DNA of 64,000 nt from Marsupella aquatica (lineage: Eukaryota > Marchantiophyta). The stretch is taken from the NCBI GenBank assembly GCA_973895155.1, contig OZ316896.1, forward strand, positions 13,702,001 through 13,766,000. Direction: 5' to 3'. The stretch's first letter is position 1, and every line of letters starts with the position of its first letter. This document shows positions 22,806 through 34,447 of the stretch, piece by piece. The position numbers and the translations under genes are program-made. Below the pieces are notes generated by a model. That model was not told the DNA's origin, did no database searches, and worked only from the letters and a program-made list of their open reading frames with translations.

Positions 22806-25800
22806 ATGGCGGCATGTTACGAATCAGATGATTATTCAGATGGAGTTTCTGATGATGTTTCATTGCCGGATGGCCCCTGCACAGTGGTTGGCCCAGATAT
22901 CCTTGGAATAACTACTATTTTAGATATGCCACCCCCCACCCCTATGAGCAAGTTAAAACGTAGTCCTTTACGACTTGCAATTAGTGGGAAGAAATCATTG
23001 GTCGGTGGTAAGGAGAGGTTAGGGAGCTCCTCTGACTCCTTGGAGAGTATTGGTCCCCCTGGACGTCAAGTTGTATCTCCTTTGTCAACAACAAAGGACA
23101 AATTGGGGAGTAATCTGGAAGGTTCAATGCCTATTTGGATGTCTGGGAAACGGTCTCATGAATTCATGAAGACTGGATTTGGAAAGATGAAGAAGGCACT
23201 AAGTGGGGAAAATGACAGAGAGTTTTGCAGTCTCCAAAGTGTTCAACGGCTGAAGCAAATGCCAAAAAGTAAAACCTTTGGTAAGCCAACGTCAGAAACA
23301 TTTCACAGGGGGATGAGGGAAGAAACTAGACGACCAGTGTTATTGAAAAGTATTCCAGTTCTAAAGGAATTCTAATGTGCGTTCCTCAGTTTTACCTAGG
23401 AGTCATGGTGTTGGGGCAGCGAGCGGATCAAGTCACGGAAACTCAAACAGGGAAACCAACCTGGTGGAGAGGGACCCTAGGAAAATATTGAAAGGGTCCC
23501 TACACGGTAATGGAGGGATTTCTGAAATACGCCCAGGTATTCCAAGGCTGCATAGAGTGAAGGAAGAGCCTCCATCTCCGAAGGCTGCAGGTCTGGAATC
23601 TCGGCATGTTCAGAAGCAAATGTTGGTGACCATTTCATCATCGAATGAAAGCGAGTCTTCGGAGAGTGGGGAGGATGATGATGTTCCGGTGGCATCTAGT
23701 CGTTACAAACGTACGAGCAACGCCACTTTGTGTGAAACAAAGTTGAAAGAGGAGGATATCAAGAAAACAAATAGTAAGTACTGTTGTCAGAGTCATTGTC
23801 TCCTAAGTCTATATCCAAAAGAAATTCGTGAGGCGCGTTCTAAATTTTTGAGGCAGAAATCTCAGGATCGGTCTTTATCTTTGCAGTGGCTTATAAAGCG
23901 AGACGGAAATGAAGGAGGGAGGCAAACTATATCTTACACGTTTGGTCAAAAGAGTATTTGTCGGAAAGCTTTCAAGCTTATATTTTGCGTTGGCAATCAT
24001 ATATTAAATAGAATTTTGAAATTAGACAACCAAGACTTAGGATATTCTAAACCAGTTGGACGCCCTCCATCTGTTAAAAGATTAGTCTTGGTCAGTTGGC
24101 TCAGGTCATTTTTTGAGACACGCGTGGAAACATTGCCAAATAAAGAAGTTTCACATTTACCGGATAATTATTCAAAGCTGGAGGTATGGAAGATCTACGA
24201 CTCCAACTATGCCAAGATTGATGAATCATCAAAAATATCCTATCGACAATTCTTGAAAGTTTGGGTTCAAGAATTTGGTCATGTGAAGATTCCTCCAGTC
24301 AATCGATTCAGTGCTTGCGCGGATTGCGAGGAGTTCAAATCAATTTGGGACAAAGCTGTCTCGGAGACCGAAAAGAGTAAGTTGCTTAGAAGTTTGACAA
24401 GTTTTTGTTTCAAGAATATGGCTTAGCACATAATTTCTATTTTTTAAAAAGAAACTAACAAGTTGTTTTTCCAGGGCGAGGGGAAATTATGTTACAAAAA
24501 CATAGAGAACAACAATCCAAAGAACGTGAGAAACTTGCGAAGCATCGTAAGAAATGTTTTTCAAATCCTGATAAATATTTGGGAGTTGTCATTGATGGGA
24601 TGGATCAGAAGAAGACAAGGTTGCCTCATTGGCCGCGGCCCCCAAAATCGGTGGACGAAACATGTTTGATCCAAATGCACGTTGTCGGATGCCTGGTTTT
24701 CAATGGTGCACTATTTTCAAGAGTGTTTCTTAATTATCCTGTATTACATAATGATGGAAACTTGACACTCACAATCCTGCAAAGGGTGTTTCACGAATGG
24801 GAAGTAAAGCCTGGTGGCTTGCCGCCTGTTCTCTATCTTCAACTTGATAATACCAGTAGAGAAAATTAAAATAATTTACTCTTTGCCTATCTTCATATGT
24901 TGATTCAAAGAAAGGTTTTTCGGAAAATCAAACTAGGATTCTTGTTGGTTGGACACACACACGACCAAATAGATCAAATGTTCAGTCGATTTTCTAAATG
25001 ACTAGCAAGGTTTAAGGCATTCACATACGAAAGCCTATGTGATATTATTTGTGAATCATATCAACCCCAACCAAATATCACTCTTTTAAAGGAAACATAT
25101 GATTTCCGTCAATATGCCTTCTCAGATCCACCTTTAGTCATTGAAAGGATTCAAAATGTTACCTTCCACCACCAGTACAAATTTGCATTTGACAAGTTGG
25201 AAGATCAAGTTCCAACCCAATGGGGGAAGAAGTTTTCCACGGACTCAACTTGGAAACCTGACGGAGGTGTGAAATTTTTGAGGGAAGAGGAGCTAGAAAA
25301 GGTGATGGGTTGTGCTCCCGGATTACCCCTTTTTGGATTACCCCTTTTCAAAAAGGGGGATAAGAACGTTACAAGGACTCAACCAAATATGTCTAGTTCT
25401 TCAAGAATGACTTTGAAGGAGATGGATGATTCGTTAAATGAGATTCAAAAGGGAATACTTGCAGTTGAAACTTTATTCTCAGAAGAGGAAGTGAACTGGT
25501 GGAGAATGTTTTTTGAAGAGCAACGGGAATTGAATAAATCTTTGCTCCTTGATCAAAGACCATTGATTTTCCCTTTTCAATGGCCACGCTCCCAAGGGGA
25601 GATTGCTGTTGCTGCTGAAGTTCCCAGAGTTCTTGTCAATGAAGAGGAAATTGAAGAGAGAGTATACGGACCTACTAGAGATATATACGTGGGTCCTTAT
25701 CGGAATCAAGGAAAGATAGATGCAGAGAAGGAGAATATGGAAGGAGACTTTTCGGATCTTGAAGTCAACACTTATATTTCTGTTGCTGGAGAAGAATCAG

Positions 25801-26225
25801 AAACATTTTGGGTGGTCAAGGTGGAAAGAATTGACCAGCGCGACGAGTTCAACATTCCAAAAATGATTTATGTTTTATGGCATGCTGCAAAAACTGGGTC
25901 AGATCCTTGGAAAGCCAAGTACTTACGGTCAGAAGTCTTAAACTACGAAAAGAAGAAAAGTGGTCGTGGGAAAGGAACTTTGAAACCAATATGGTTTCAC
26001 CAAGAGCTTGATTTATCTTCCACGACTGTTTTTGCTTATAACTTCATGATGACAAAATCTGATACATTATACAGAAAGACAGTAGATCGAATCAAAATCT
26101 GATTGACTGAATTTTTGGCAGAAGAGAAAGAGCAAGAACAAGAGAATAGATCAGCTAGAACCCCGCTAGGAGATAAATCTAGGGATATTTCGTTTCAAGA
26201 ATTGAGGACTTCTGGATCTGAGTAA
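22806..26225 (+). pseudogene. DUF7869-type transposase, damaged
   Basis: ATG at 22806 opens a Ser/Lys-rich N-terminal region to 23375, where the frame must shift by +1 to continue (23377 onward). Exon 1 then runs to 24376 (GTAAGT donor); exon 2 starts at 24475 after TTTTTCCAG, with phase kept.

Diagnostic blocks follow: VVIDGMDQKKT with LPHWPRPPK, LQLDNTSREN, and LLVGHTHDQIDQMF with SRFSK. These match the DUF7869 region of transposon-like proteins in plants, animals and oomycetes. Its acidic positions suggest an RNase H-like (DDE/D) nuclease; the third acid is uncertain. In-frame stops occur at 24867-24869 (in the LDNTSREN(K)N block), 24999-25001 (after SRFSK) and 26100-26102. The frame otherwise stays open to TAA at 26223-26225. 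The two TGA codons could come from CGA by C-to-T decay. The gene diverges from the methyltransferase gene and shares its intergenic region. Confidence 0.82.
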
Positions 26226-26752
26226 TGAAAAGTAGTTAGTGTTTGTGACATTACCATTGAAAAACATGGATAACTTGAAATTTTTCAATTTTTCAAAATG
26301 CCTTTACCACTTATTCATGAATTCATGGTTAAAGTTTCTTGAGAAAATTGTAGTTTAATATTTTCTTAGTGGGTTGTGTTTCAATTCAATTAGATGGTGT
26401 CATTTCTATTCTCCTTGTCTTCTTTTCACAATTTAATGTGTATCAGGTTAAGTTGTAGTAATTTATTTTTCTGGTTTTTAAATGACAATGGCTTTTGGAG
26501 GTGATTTAGTTGTTGTTTCAAGAGACAGCTCGTGTAATTGTGAGACCATTGTAGATAATAGTGTTGTATTTGAGATCATTTATTGGTGGAATGTAACTTC
26601 AGATGAATTTGGTCATTTTTAGGCGTCAAAACATAGCTAGTTTATGTCATATTTTGTTCGCTCCATATTTTTGTTCTAAAATAGGTGCTAATTTTGGCAC
26701 TTTTTTGACTTTTTTGTTGTTTTTCTGATTTTTTGGCTAGAGTTCCTAAAGT

Positions 26753-26787
26753 ATGGGCTTGTTACTCATCATTTAGGGCTTCTTGTT
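26753..26787 (-). repeat. Right terminal inverted repeat of the 8.1-kb element
   Basis: Ends GGGCTTCTTGTT at 26787, preceded by GGGCTTGTTACTCATC. Its reverse complement matches the left end (AACAAGAAGCC...GATGAGT...AAGCC). Confidence 0.65.
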
Positions 26788-27060
26788 ACAAATGCCAAGA
26801 AAATAGTTCTTGAATCAGTGAATATCTTTGAACTTGAGTAGTTCAAGTAATGTTGCATGGAAGTTGTTGTGACTTAAGAGGTGCATTTGTGTCAATGTTG
26901 GCGATATAGAAAACAACAAAGTAGACACCAGGTGTTAATGAAAATATGTGAATGGGGTAAGGATTTATGGATCAAAACACGTTTTAACTAATATCTTCTG
27001 GGCATACAGTTCTCTATCAACCTCCAAACTCTCCCTTTGAGTCCTCATAGTGTCCCAAAT

Positions 27061-27265
27061 CTCGGGGGGGTCACTATATGAAGAGTCATACATCACGTGC
27101 GATGGTTTGGGTCATTTATGACCCCCCTAAGTCACTTTCTAGAAAGTTGTACGACACCAATCATGTGATGCATTTTGCAATTAAACAACCCTATATTTCC
27201 ATAGAAGACTTAGTTACATGATATGCCCAGGGATATGCCACTTCCATGGAAGTGACCCCCCCCAG
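27061..27265. mobile_element. MITE, 205 bp, same family as two others in the window
   Basis: Ends CTCGGGGGGGTCACT and AGTGACCCCCCCCAG are imperfect inverted repeats. Flanks TCCCAAAT (27053-27060) and CCCCAAAT (27266-27273) are an 8-bp target duplication with one mismatch. Internal CACGTG and GATATGCC match the other copies. An 8-bp duplication fits the hAT superfamily, but the terminal bases are not the usual CA...TG. Confidence 0.65.
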
Positions 27266-28798
27266 CCCCAAATCTCAAAACCCCTCAATCATCTACAGTA
27301 TATCCAACCCACATGTCATAGCTGATTTTTATGTACCCGCAATCAAGCTTGATAGAATGTAACTAAGTGTAGTGAAACGTCAGTTAGGACACACCATCAC
27401 AAAAGACCCAAGACCCCGCCCAAGACATTTGCAGACATTGAGTATTGATCTAGGATGCCGCTTATCGGAGAAAATGGGCCTCGATGGGCGTGGCTTGCCA
27501 GAAGCCAGCCACACAGTCAGGCACCCATGGACCAAGGTAAATTTGTTCTGTCCTCAGCTAGGTCAGCAAGGGAGGGTACAATGTGTGGTACTCTATCTGT
27601 GCAGGTGAAGAGATCAGTTAGAGGGCAACAGAGTGCAAAGCAACATTTGTTTTAGTGGCAAGAATTTGCCAAATTTCACCTCCCCAATAAGCTTTTGCCA
27701 CTTTTGGCAAAAATTAGCTAATACTTTTCTGTCTCATTGGCCAATGTTCCCCCTAATCACCCGCCCCATTAGCCAGAATCTAATGGTCATCCATAAATCT
27801 AGGGAGATCTCACTGGCAGTCAGGAAATTAATCAGGTAAGGAATATTTTGAGCATCTTCTCCTTGACACAATGGACATTTGCCACTCTGGCAAAAAAGTA
27901 AAAATCTTTAAAAATAAGCTCTTGCAAAGTAATGAGACCATTCTGGCTCATTCCAGGGGGATGAATTTTTTTACCAAAGACCCAAAATTGGGTGGGCAAG
28001 GCAAAAGAACTTTTGGGTAGGGTGGGCGAGGCAAAAGTACTTTGGATATGTTGGGCGAAGTGATACAACACTCTCATTCCTAACAAAATTCCTGTTTGTT
28101 GGCATTATACAATACCTCTATTTCAAGACTTGAATGTGCACACCTGTTCCTGGTCATTATGCAACATGTACTTTGATTGACATGTGTTTTATTTGTCCAA
28201 TTCAATCCTATCAAATACTATGCAACAGGCATTTAAGCATCACTACAGGACAAAAACTTGAAGGTGAACGTGTTACATATAGCATGCTCATCCTAGAACA
28301 TGTTTTATTTTTTGTCTTGTAATGATCTGAAAGTAAATAAAATATGAGAGCATAGAAGTGTTGTTATATAAGTAAAGTGTCTGCCAAGAAAAGCACAGTG
28401 ACCAAGAAAAGGTACAATCAAACGATGCTAGGATGTGTGCACTTAACTCAGGGTGCCTTATGAATGACACTCCTTTCAATAAAAATCATAAATCTAGGAA
28501 ATAAAAACATGAGGAGAACTTAAGAGGCTATGCATTCATGTTCTTCAACATCATTTCTCTCACTAGTGGTGGTGGAGCCTTTGGTTTCATCTCTAAGGAA
28601 ACTCATAGTGTGAAAAGGGGCTGCCAAAATAAGTTCAAAACACTCTAGAATACCTAAAACTAAATGGGTCTAAAAAGTAATTAAAAATGTATAGAATGCA
28701 AAGGCTGCCCTTTGATAAGGCAGATTGAAATGAAAATACATGACACAAAAATCAGATGAAGACAAAATCTGAAATGTGCATTCACCATATAGCACCTT

Positions 28799-28866
28799 CA
28801 CTATTGAACGTGCTACAATAGGAAGTCTAGTCCACTATTGAACGTGCTACAATAGGAAGTCTAGTC
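28799..28866. repeat. Perfect tandem duplication, 2 x 34 bp
   Basis: Both copies begin CACTATTGAACGTGCTAC and end GGAAGTCTAGTC, at 28799-28832 and 28833-28866. Confidence 0.9.
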
Positions 28867-30059
28867 CAAAACTAGCTTTAAAAACTCTCTTTCTCAATGG
28901 CGTGAAACTGAAACCTGGACTTAATCAAGACCAGCTATTTTATCTGTTATTTTGAGATCAAATGTCAAGTCTGATGTCCTGAACTATAAGGACCCTCTGT
29001 TTCTGAATCATGCTAACAGTTTCGCTGTGGCCGACATACAAATGGAAGACGGCACTAGAACGAATTTAATTTACAATAAACGCAGCTTTGTCTTCCGTTT
29101 GACCCCATTTCCGTTTGAATGTCGCCGCATCAAGTGCAGGCTTCGGATTCTACTTTACTCGAGGTGTTACACACTGGTGGAGACGAGATGGTTAGAGTGG
29201 TTCCTAACCCAAGCAAGTGCTGCAAGGAGAGGAGACGAATCTGAAGCAGCCAGGGTGTTGAGATGGCAGGTGTTGCAGGCTAGACCTCCGGGCAGGTTTT
29301 GAAGACTGATAAGTAGATGGCAGGTAGAGGGGTGGTTTATAAGTGACAGCCAGAGTTACAAGTGGAGCCACTTGAATCTAACAAGCAACGATGAGACAAC
29401 TATGCTAAAGACGAGGCACTGATGAAGGCTGAATTAGAGGCAAGACAAACAACAGTGTCGTAAATTCCAACATTGTCTAATATCCAACAGAATCTATTGT
29501 ATGAACAAGTGACTAGGGCCTATTGTGTCTTCTTTTGTGTAATTATAGTAACGTCTTGTTTGCAGGCCTGTAGCCGAAGTTTTGAGTGGCCATGATTTCC
29601 CGTAATGTCCTGCCTGGTAATAACCCAGATGTCAATACACTTTCATCCCGTCAAATATTTTCTCCAGACCTTTCTTCACACAGGCTTGAAGACAAATCAA
29701 TATGAAATTTAATAGTTTTTGTCCAGCAGAAGTCGAATACAAATCTCAAAATATTATGATGGGCATCCTCTTCCACAAACTAGAGAAAAGTAGGAAAGAG
29801 AAATATCCTTAGTTATTGAAGTCACTAAGTTGAGTCACGACCGACACATTTGGCATGCAGACGTTGACTTGTGAAACTTATTGGAGAGCTTACGAGAACC
29901 ACCAGTTCTTTTTACATTTTTTCGAGGGAGGCAGGGTGGTCGAGATCGTTCAAACAGCACCAGACAAAATTAGCTGCCAAAGCTAACGACTTCCAGACAG
30001 ATCAAACTAACGTGAACAGTAAGTTGAATTTCACGTAACTGCACTGAATTATCCCGAAT

Positions 30060-30490
30060 AATCGGGAATTGGGAGTCGAGATATTTTGAATCCCTCTAAA
30101 ATAGTTCTTGCCTAATTCAACTTAAATCCACTATCAAGAATTGAACAATATTCAGCAAGCCAAGCTGCTGCATGCTAATTCCCTGAGTGACTGGTGAGTT
30201 CCTAATGAAGGGTTAATTACCGTACCAAGATATCTCTTGTAGTATAGAATTGGGAGTCGGACTTAAATTGACTATCAGTATTCAGCAAGGCAAGCTGCTG
30301 CATGCTAATTAATTCTCTGAGACAGTGAGTTTCCTAGTTCAGAGTTAGCGTAAGACATGTCTTGTAGTATGGAAATGGGAGTCGATCATTAACTATCGCT
30401 TTGAGGTACGACTAACTCCTTCTGCCAACTCTTTTCTTTTCAAGTGACCTTCCTAGTCAGTGGAGTGCTTAGTACCTACCAAGATATGTA
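30060..30490. repeat. Degenerate tandem repeat, about 120-150 bp unit
   Basis: Units share TATTCAGCAAG(C/G)CAAGCTGC with TGCATGCTAATT, GTGAGTT(T)CCTA, TCTTGTAGTAT(A/G)GAA and TGGGAGTCG. Two good copies and one partial copy are visible. Confidence 0.7.
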
Positions 30491-31819
30491 TGTCTTCAAT
30501 GTTTCTGCCTTGAAATTTTCACCAAGTTATTCGAGAAAAGTGAAGCAGCATACCACTAAATCGAGCTCGATCACAAACCCGCTGACAAAAGGGACAAGCT
30601 TTTAAACTTCAATTCATAATATATTTAAGGGAAACAGCTAGCCAGGCTACAACGAGAGGCAGAACCGAAAAGAGAGAAGCTTACGAAGGAAGGCGTGCAG
30701 AAACCTGGTACGCGGACAAAAACTTTGTTTACAGGCTAGCGATATCAAACGTGTGCAGCTAAACGAGGCGTTTGAACTTGAAACCCAGGATAGCTAGCAC
30801 CACTGTAAAGGTTCGCCAAATGAATGTCACAGTCTCGACAATGACGCCTAACAGCACTGAATCGATCACGGTGGTACTTACACACACGGAAGTGAGCCCA
30901 CCGTCGAGCAGCTACGGGTTACGGAAGTCCGCCGTTCCAGGCCAAGAATCGTGGACGCCTGAGGGATGTGGTGTCCGGCCGTTCTGTCGATCCCGAATGA
31001 CGTGGACTTCTGGGTTCAGTTGTATTTTTACATGCTAAGAATGTCGTTGTTGGGACTCGACTACGACAGATCGAAGTAAGGTAACACTGGGTAGCTCAGT
31101 TATACAGTGATCTTATTAGCGCTTCTCCCCGTGGAGTGCTACATAATTATCTTATTACAGTCAGGAACTGAACATGACAATGTGTTCGTATTTCGTTTAC
31201 TAGTAGTATTAGACCGTCCTGTGGATTTTGTCCGCCCTTGAATTGGAGGCTGTCGTTGGGTATAATATAATATTCTTAATGTTAGTCACAGGCTTCCTTT
31301 CCTTTCATTGGACGATTGCTTGGATAATTATTCAGAGATCTCTAAGTCATGTTTACCGAGCAGTAGTGCGGGGTTTCCAAGGGCAAACATTACAATCCAC
31401 CCAAAAAAGAATAATGCAGCAGCTACAGTCCAGCCTTTGCAAGTGAACTGTTGGGTACAACCAAGGTCAAGTGGAACCTCACTTTTCAAAGAGCTTTGTG
31501 ACGTATTCAAGCTAAGGCGGGCCTGGTCACCATTACGGTTAATGTAAACAATTCAAGCGATCCCGACCGCCTCGTCGTCTAAGTATATTCATGATTCACT
31601 TTGTTACGGAGTCCATGCAAGCTTAAGGGCAAACAAGAAAGCTCACAAGAGATAGTTAATTAGCGTGAACCTAGGTTCTCCCGCAGTGCTGCCACTAAAC
31701 TTGTAAGATTCTCCTCATATGAGTAAAATCACATGTTTGACATTGTAAACTACCTTTCGGTTCGCAATGTAATTAATTAAACCACACCTGCAAATATAAG
31801 AACCCCGTTGACCGATTCC

Positions 31820-32190
31820 CTCCCTCCCTACTCTTCAATTTAGTCCTATAGCCCTTCGGCTATTCCCTCCCTCCCTACTCTTCATTCCTATCCTCTGGTA
31901 ATAATGTCTCACCTTAAAACTAAGGTGGAGATCCTATGGCGAATAGTGTCTCACTCCCTCACTCCTCGTCCTATGGCAATAATGTCTCACCTTAAAGGTG
32001 GATATCCTATGGTGAATAGCATCTCACTTGTAACACTTGCCGTTTTTGCTCTCACCACCTTTTGTGTAGCTCAAACCTATTCGTTAACTTGTTGTATAAT
32101 GAGCGCTACCCTCTTTATAGGGACAGGTGTGGCTTATAATGAGGGCTACACTCCTATAGGGACAGAAGTGGTTTATGCTGTAACACTAGC
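31820..32190. repeat. Short tandem repeats upstream of the P450
   Basis: ATTCCCTCCCTCCCTACTCTTCA occurs twice (about 31817 and 31862). AATAATGTCTCACCTTAAA with a following TCCTATGG(C/T)GAATAG occurs twice (about 31900 and 31977). TATAATGAG(C/G)GCTAC and TATAGGGACAG also occur twice, near 32095-32165. Confidence 0.7.
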
Positions 32191-32806
32191 GTAACAAGTG
32201 CCTAAGCCACTAGCTAACAAACGCTTTTATTTTTCAAAAAACATATGTGTAACCTTAGAGTTTTTGTCTGGTCATGGCTGCGAACGGGTTCTTGCCATGT
32301 AACGCCTTCATGATCTCCAACTACTAGCTTCACAAACTTTCCTTGTTTGACTGCAGCCAATAGTACGTGGTGAAAGCCACCGTACACATATGCGGCTGGG
32401 CCCGAGTGTGGTGGGCTACAATGATCCCCAAATTTCGCCCGCAATCTTGTGTGACTGCACTTCGATTACATATACCGCTGAAGGAGCTCTTTTAGCATTC
32501 GTTCAGCTGCAACAAGGTTTGCTAGCAATGTCATCATTGCCAAAGCTGCATCTGACCTGAGGAGGCCGGCTTGCTAGGGAGACTTCGAATTTGGCTTAAT
32601 TACTCAGCTGCTGCTGCTTTTGTATAAGCTTCCCGCTCATTCACGTGTCCAGTGAAGCAATTCAAGCAGATAATGGGCAGTAAAGCTCCGGTTGAAGAAC
32701 TGACTTTCGAGTTTAGTCTGAAATTCAAGTCCTGCAGGCCAGGGATATTTACAACTCTGTAATGCTTCAGGGTTGAGAGTCGACAATTGTGGATTCCGCC
32801 GGGATC

Positions 32807-34447
32807 ATGACAACAATGAACTCGACGAACATGCTGACCGCTGAATTGGGCGCCTTCGCCCATCACAATCTGACTGCTTTATTGGGAAGCGTTTCACCGG
32901 AGGGCCTGACGATCCTTGCCTTCTTCACGTTGATCGTAGGAATGGCAGTGACATACGTGCTGTACTTTGATCCCAATCGCCAGATGAATCTTCCCCCAGG
33001 CCCACGCCCTTGGCCTCTGGTTGGAAACATTCCCGTCTTCATCAACGCCGACACCATTCACGCGAAGCTGAGACAGCTTTCAAGCCTTCATGGCCCGATA
33101 TACACAGTCTGGATTGGAAGCTCGCCAACTGTTGTCTTGTCAGGGATCAAATCAACTCGAGATGCGTTGGTGAGGAAGGGGGCCATCTTCTCAAGTCGCC
33201 CGGATAAATATTCATGGCGGTTCTTCACCAATGGATACCGCACCCTGCTGACTTCCCCAGACTCTCCGTACTGGCACAAGTTGAGGAGAGTCTACACCAA
33301 GCGCATGCTCAGTCCGGAAGCTGTCGGCCATTACACCGAGGTTAGGAAGAGCGAGGTAAGGAAATCAGTGGAGGCATTTCGGAGGGCACAAATGTCTTCC
33401 GAGGGACGAGGGTTTGATCCCGAACCCATCGTCCGGGCGCAGATGTCAAACATCATAACGAGAATGAACTTCGGAGACGATTTCGACGTCGACATCCCGA
33501 TGGGCCCTGGTGGAAGTCTGATCCGGAAGTCCGTGTACATGGAGCAGTTGTGCGAAAGGTACCGGAGCATCACGGCGGGATCCATTGCCCATCTCGGCGA
33601 CTACATCCCGTCTCTCCGGCACCTCGCTGTCTCTAAAGCCGTCTATGCGAACTACCAATCTCTCGAGGCTGAGGTAAAAGCCTTGATGATGCCGGTAGTC
33701 CAGAAACGCCGCCGAGAGTTGGCAGCGATGGAATATAGGCCCGGTCCAACGACGAGAGAGAACTTCATCGACATCTTCCTGTCCTTGGAAGGGGAGGAAA
33801 AGCTCACCGACATCGAGGTTATGTGGATTCTGGTCGAGCTTGTCATGGGAGCAACGGATACAACGACCGGGACAACGCATTGGTCATTGGCACACTGCCT
33901 TGCCTACCCGGACGCACAGCAGAAATTGTACGACGAGATTGTGAGCGTTGTAGGGCATGATCGAGCTGTGGCAGAGGATGACCTCCCGAATCTACCGTAC
34001 CTTCAGGCTTTTGTGAAGGAAACACTGCGCATCAGGAGCCCTGTTGCGTTGGGGGCGCCCCACTCCACCAGCCAGAAATGCAACATCGACGGGTATGACA
34101 TCCCTGCCAAGACCGCCATCATCATTCACGCTGGGTCACTTTCCCACGACGAGAAAATCTGGGATTCACCCCAGGAATTTCGTCCTGAGAGATTTCTGCA
34201 ACTGACGGACACTCAGAAGCACGCCTTCATTCCGTTTGGGTTGGGGAAAAGGATTTGTCCCGGCATTTACATGGGTCTTCTCCAGGTCCAGATCACTGTC
34301 GCTACGCTGGTGAAAACATTCGAATGGATCCCGGCTGAAGCCGTCGATCTCTCCGAAAAACTGCACTTTATTGTCGTTCCGAAGACGAACTTGCGCGCAA
34401 CAGTCAGAGAACGAAGTCCGAACACGGGCCTCAGGACTGAAAGTTAG
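32807..34447 (+). CDS. Cytochrome P450 monooxygenase, intronless
   Basis: A 546-residue microsomal P450; the reaction cannot be told from sequence alone. Visible in order: an N-terminal hydrophobic anchor near residues 31-52, the proline-rich hinge LPPGPRPWP near 62, the I-helix oxygen-binding motif GATDTTT near 348, ETLR of the K helix near 405, RPERF near 461, and the heme-binding loop FGLGKRICPG near 477-486 with its Cys thiolate ligand. Length is normal and the frame is uninterrupted. The motif set fits the plant A-type (clan 71) group, with some resemblance to CYP77/CYP89-like proteins; I cannot assign a subfamily. I chose ATG at 32807 because the in-frame codons before it contain no other ATG and the same leader and start occur at the ghost locus (ATG 11108). 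Codon use is more GC-rich than in the surrounding DNA. Confidence 0.93.
   Translation: MTTMNSTNMLTAELGAFAHHNLTALLGSVSPEGLTILAFFTLIVGMAVTYVLYFDPNRQMNLPPGPRPWPLVGNIPVFINADTIHAKLRQLSSLHGPIYTVWIGSSPTVVLSGIKSTRDALVRKGAIFSSRPDKYSWRFFTNGYRTLLTSPDSPYWHKLRRVYTKRMLSPEAVGHYTEVRKSEVRKSVEAFRRAQMSSEGRGFDPEPIVRAQMSNIITRMNFGDDFDVDIPMGPGGSLIRKSVYMEQLCERYRSITAGSIAHLGDYIPSLRHLAVSKAVYANYQSLEAEVKALMMPVVQKRRRELAAMEYRPGPTTRENFIDIFLSLEGEEKLTDIEVMWILVELVMGATDTTTGTTHWSLAHCLAYPDAQQKLYDEIVSVVGHDRAVAEDDLPNLPYLQAFVKETLRIRSPVALGAPHSTSQKCNIDGYDIPAKTAIIIHAGSLSHDEKIWDSPQEFRPERFLQLTDTQKHAFIPFGLGKRICPGIYMGLLQVQITVATLVKTFEWIPAEAVDLSEKLHFIVVPKTNLRATVRERSPNTGLRTES

Larger units (their letters stand above)
18694..26787. mobile_element. 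8.1-kb DNA transposon with divergent ParB-like/DNA methyltransferase and DUF7869 transposase genes
   Basis: A pair of inverted repeats encloses exactly two divergent genes. On the left, AACAAGAAGCC (18694-18704) is followed by GATGAGT(3)AAGCC; on the right the reverse complement of the same blocks ends at 26787. The first 11 bp are identical and the similarity continues imperfectly for about 35 bp. ACAA lies outside both ends (18690-18693, 26788-26791) and may be the target duplication, but the flank is A-rich so this is weak. Inside are the methyltransferase gene on the minus strand (19017-22025) and the transposase on the plus strand (22806-26225), with a 780-bp shared intergenic region. 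Both genes are damaged, so this copy is probably inactive. I know of no named family with this gene pair. The ends were found by eye. Confidence 0.7.
27274..32500. other. Gene-poor stretch with small repeats
   Basis: No convincing gene. Structures seen: a GGTGGGC(G/A)AGGCAAAAG doublet near 27990-28050; a perfect 2 x 34 bp tandem repeat at 28799-28866; repeats of about 120-150 bp at 30060-30490; and tandem sequence at 31820-32190. Open frames at 28952-29302, 30772-31038 and 32214-32444 (minus) have no recognisable motif. Confidence 0.4.

Noticed and set aside
28952-29302. 116-codon ORF
   Set aside because: No known motif and no neighbouring exons; kept only as part of the gene-poor stretch.
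30772-31038. 88-codon GC-richer ORF, with a hydrophobic reading on the opposite strand
   Set aside because: Neither strand gives a known domain, and the opposite frame is broken by a stop.
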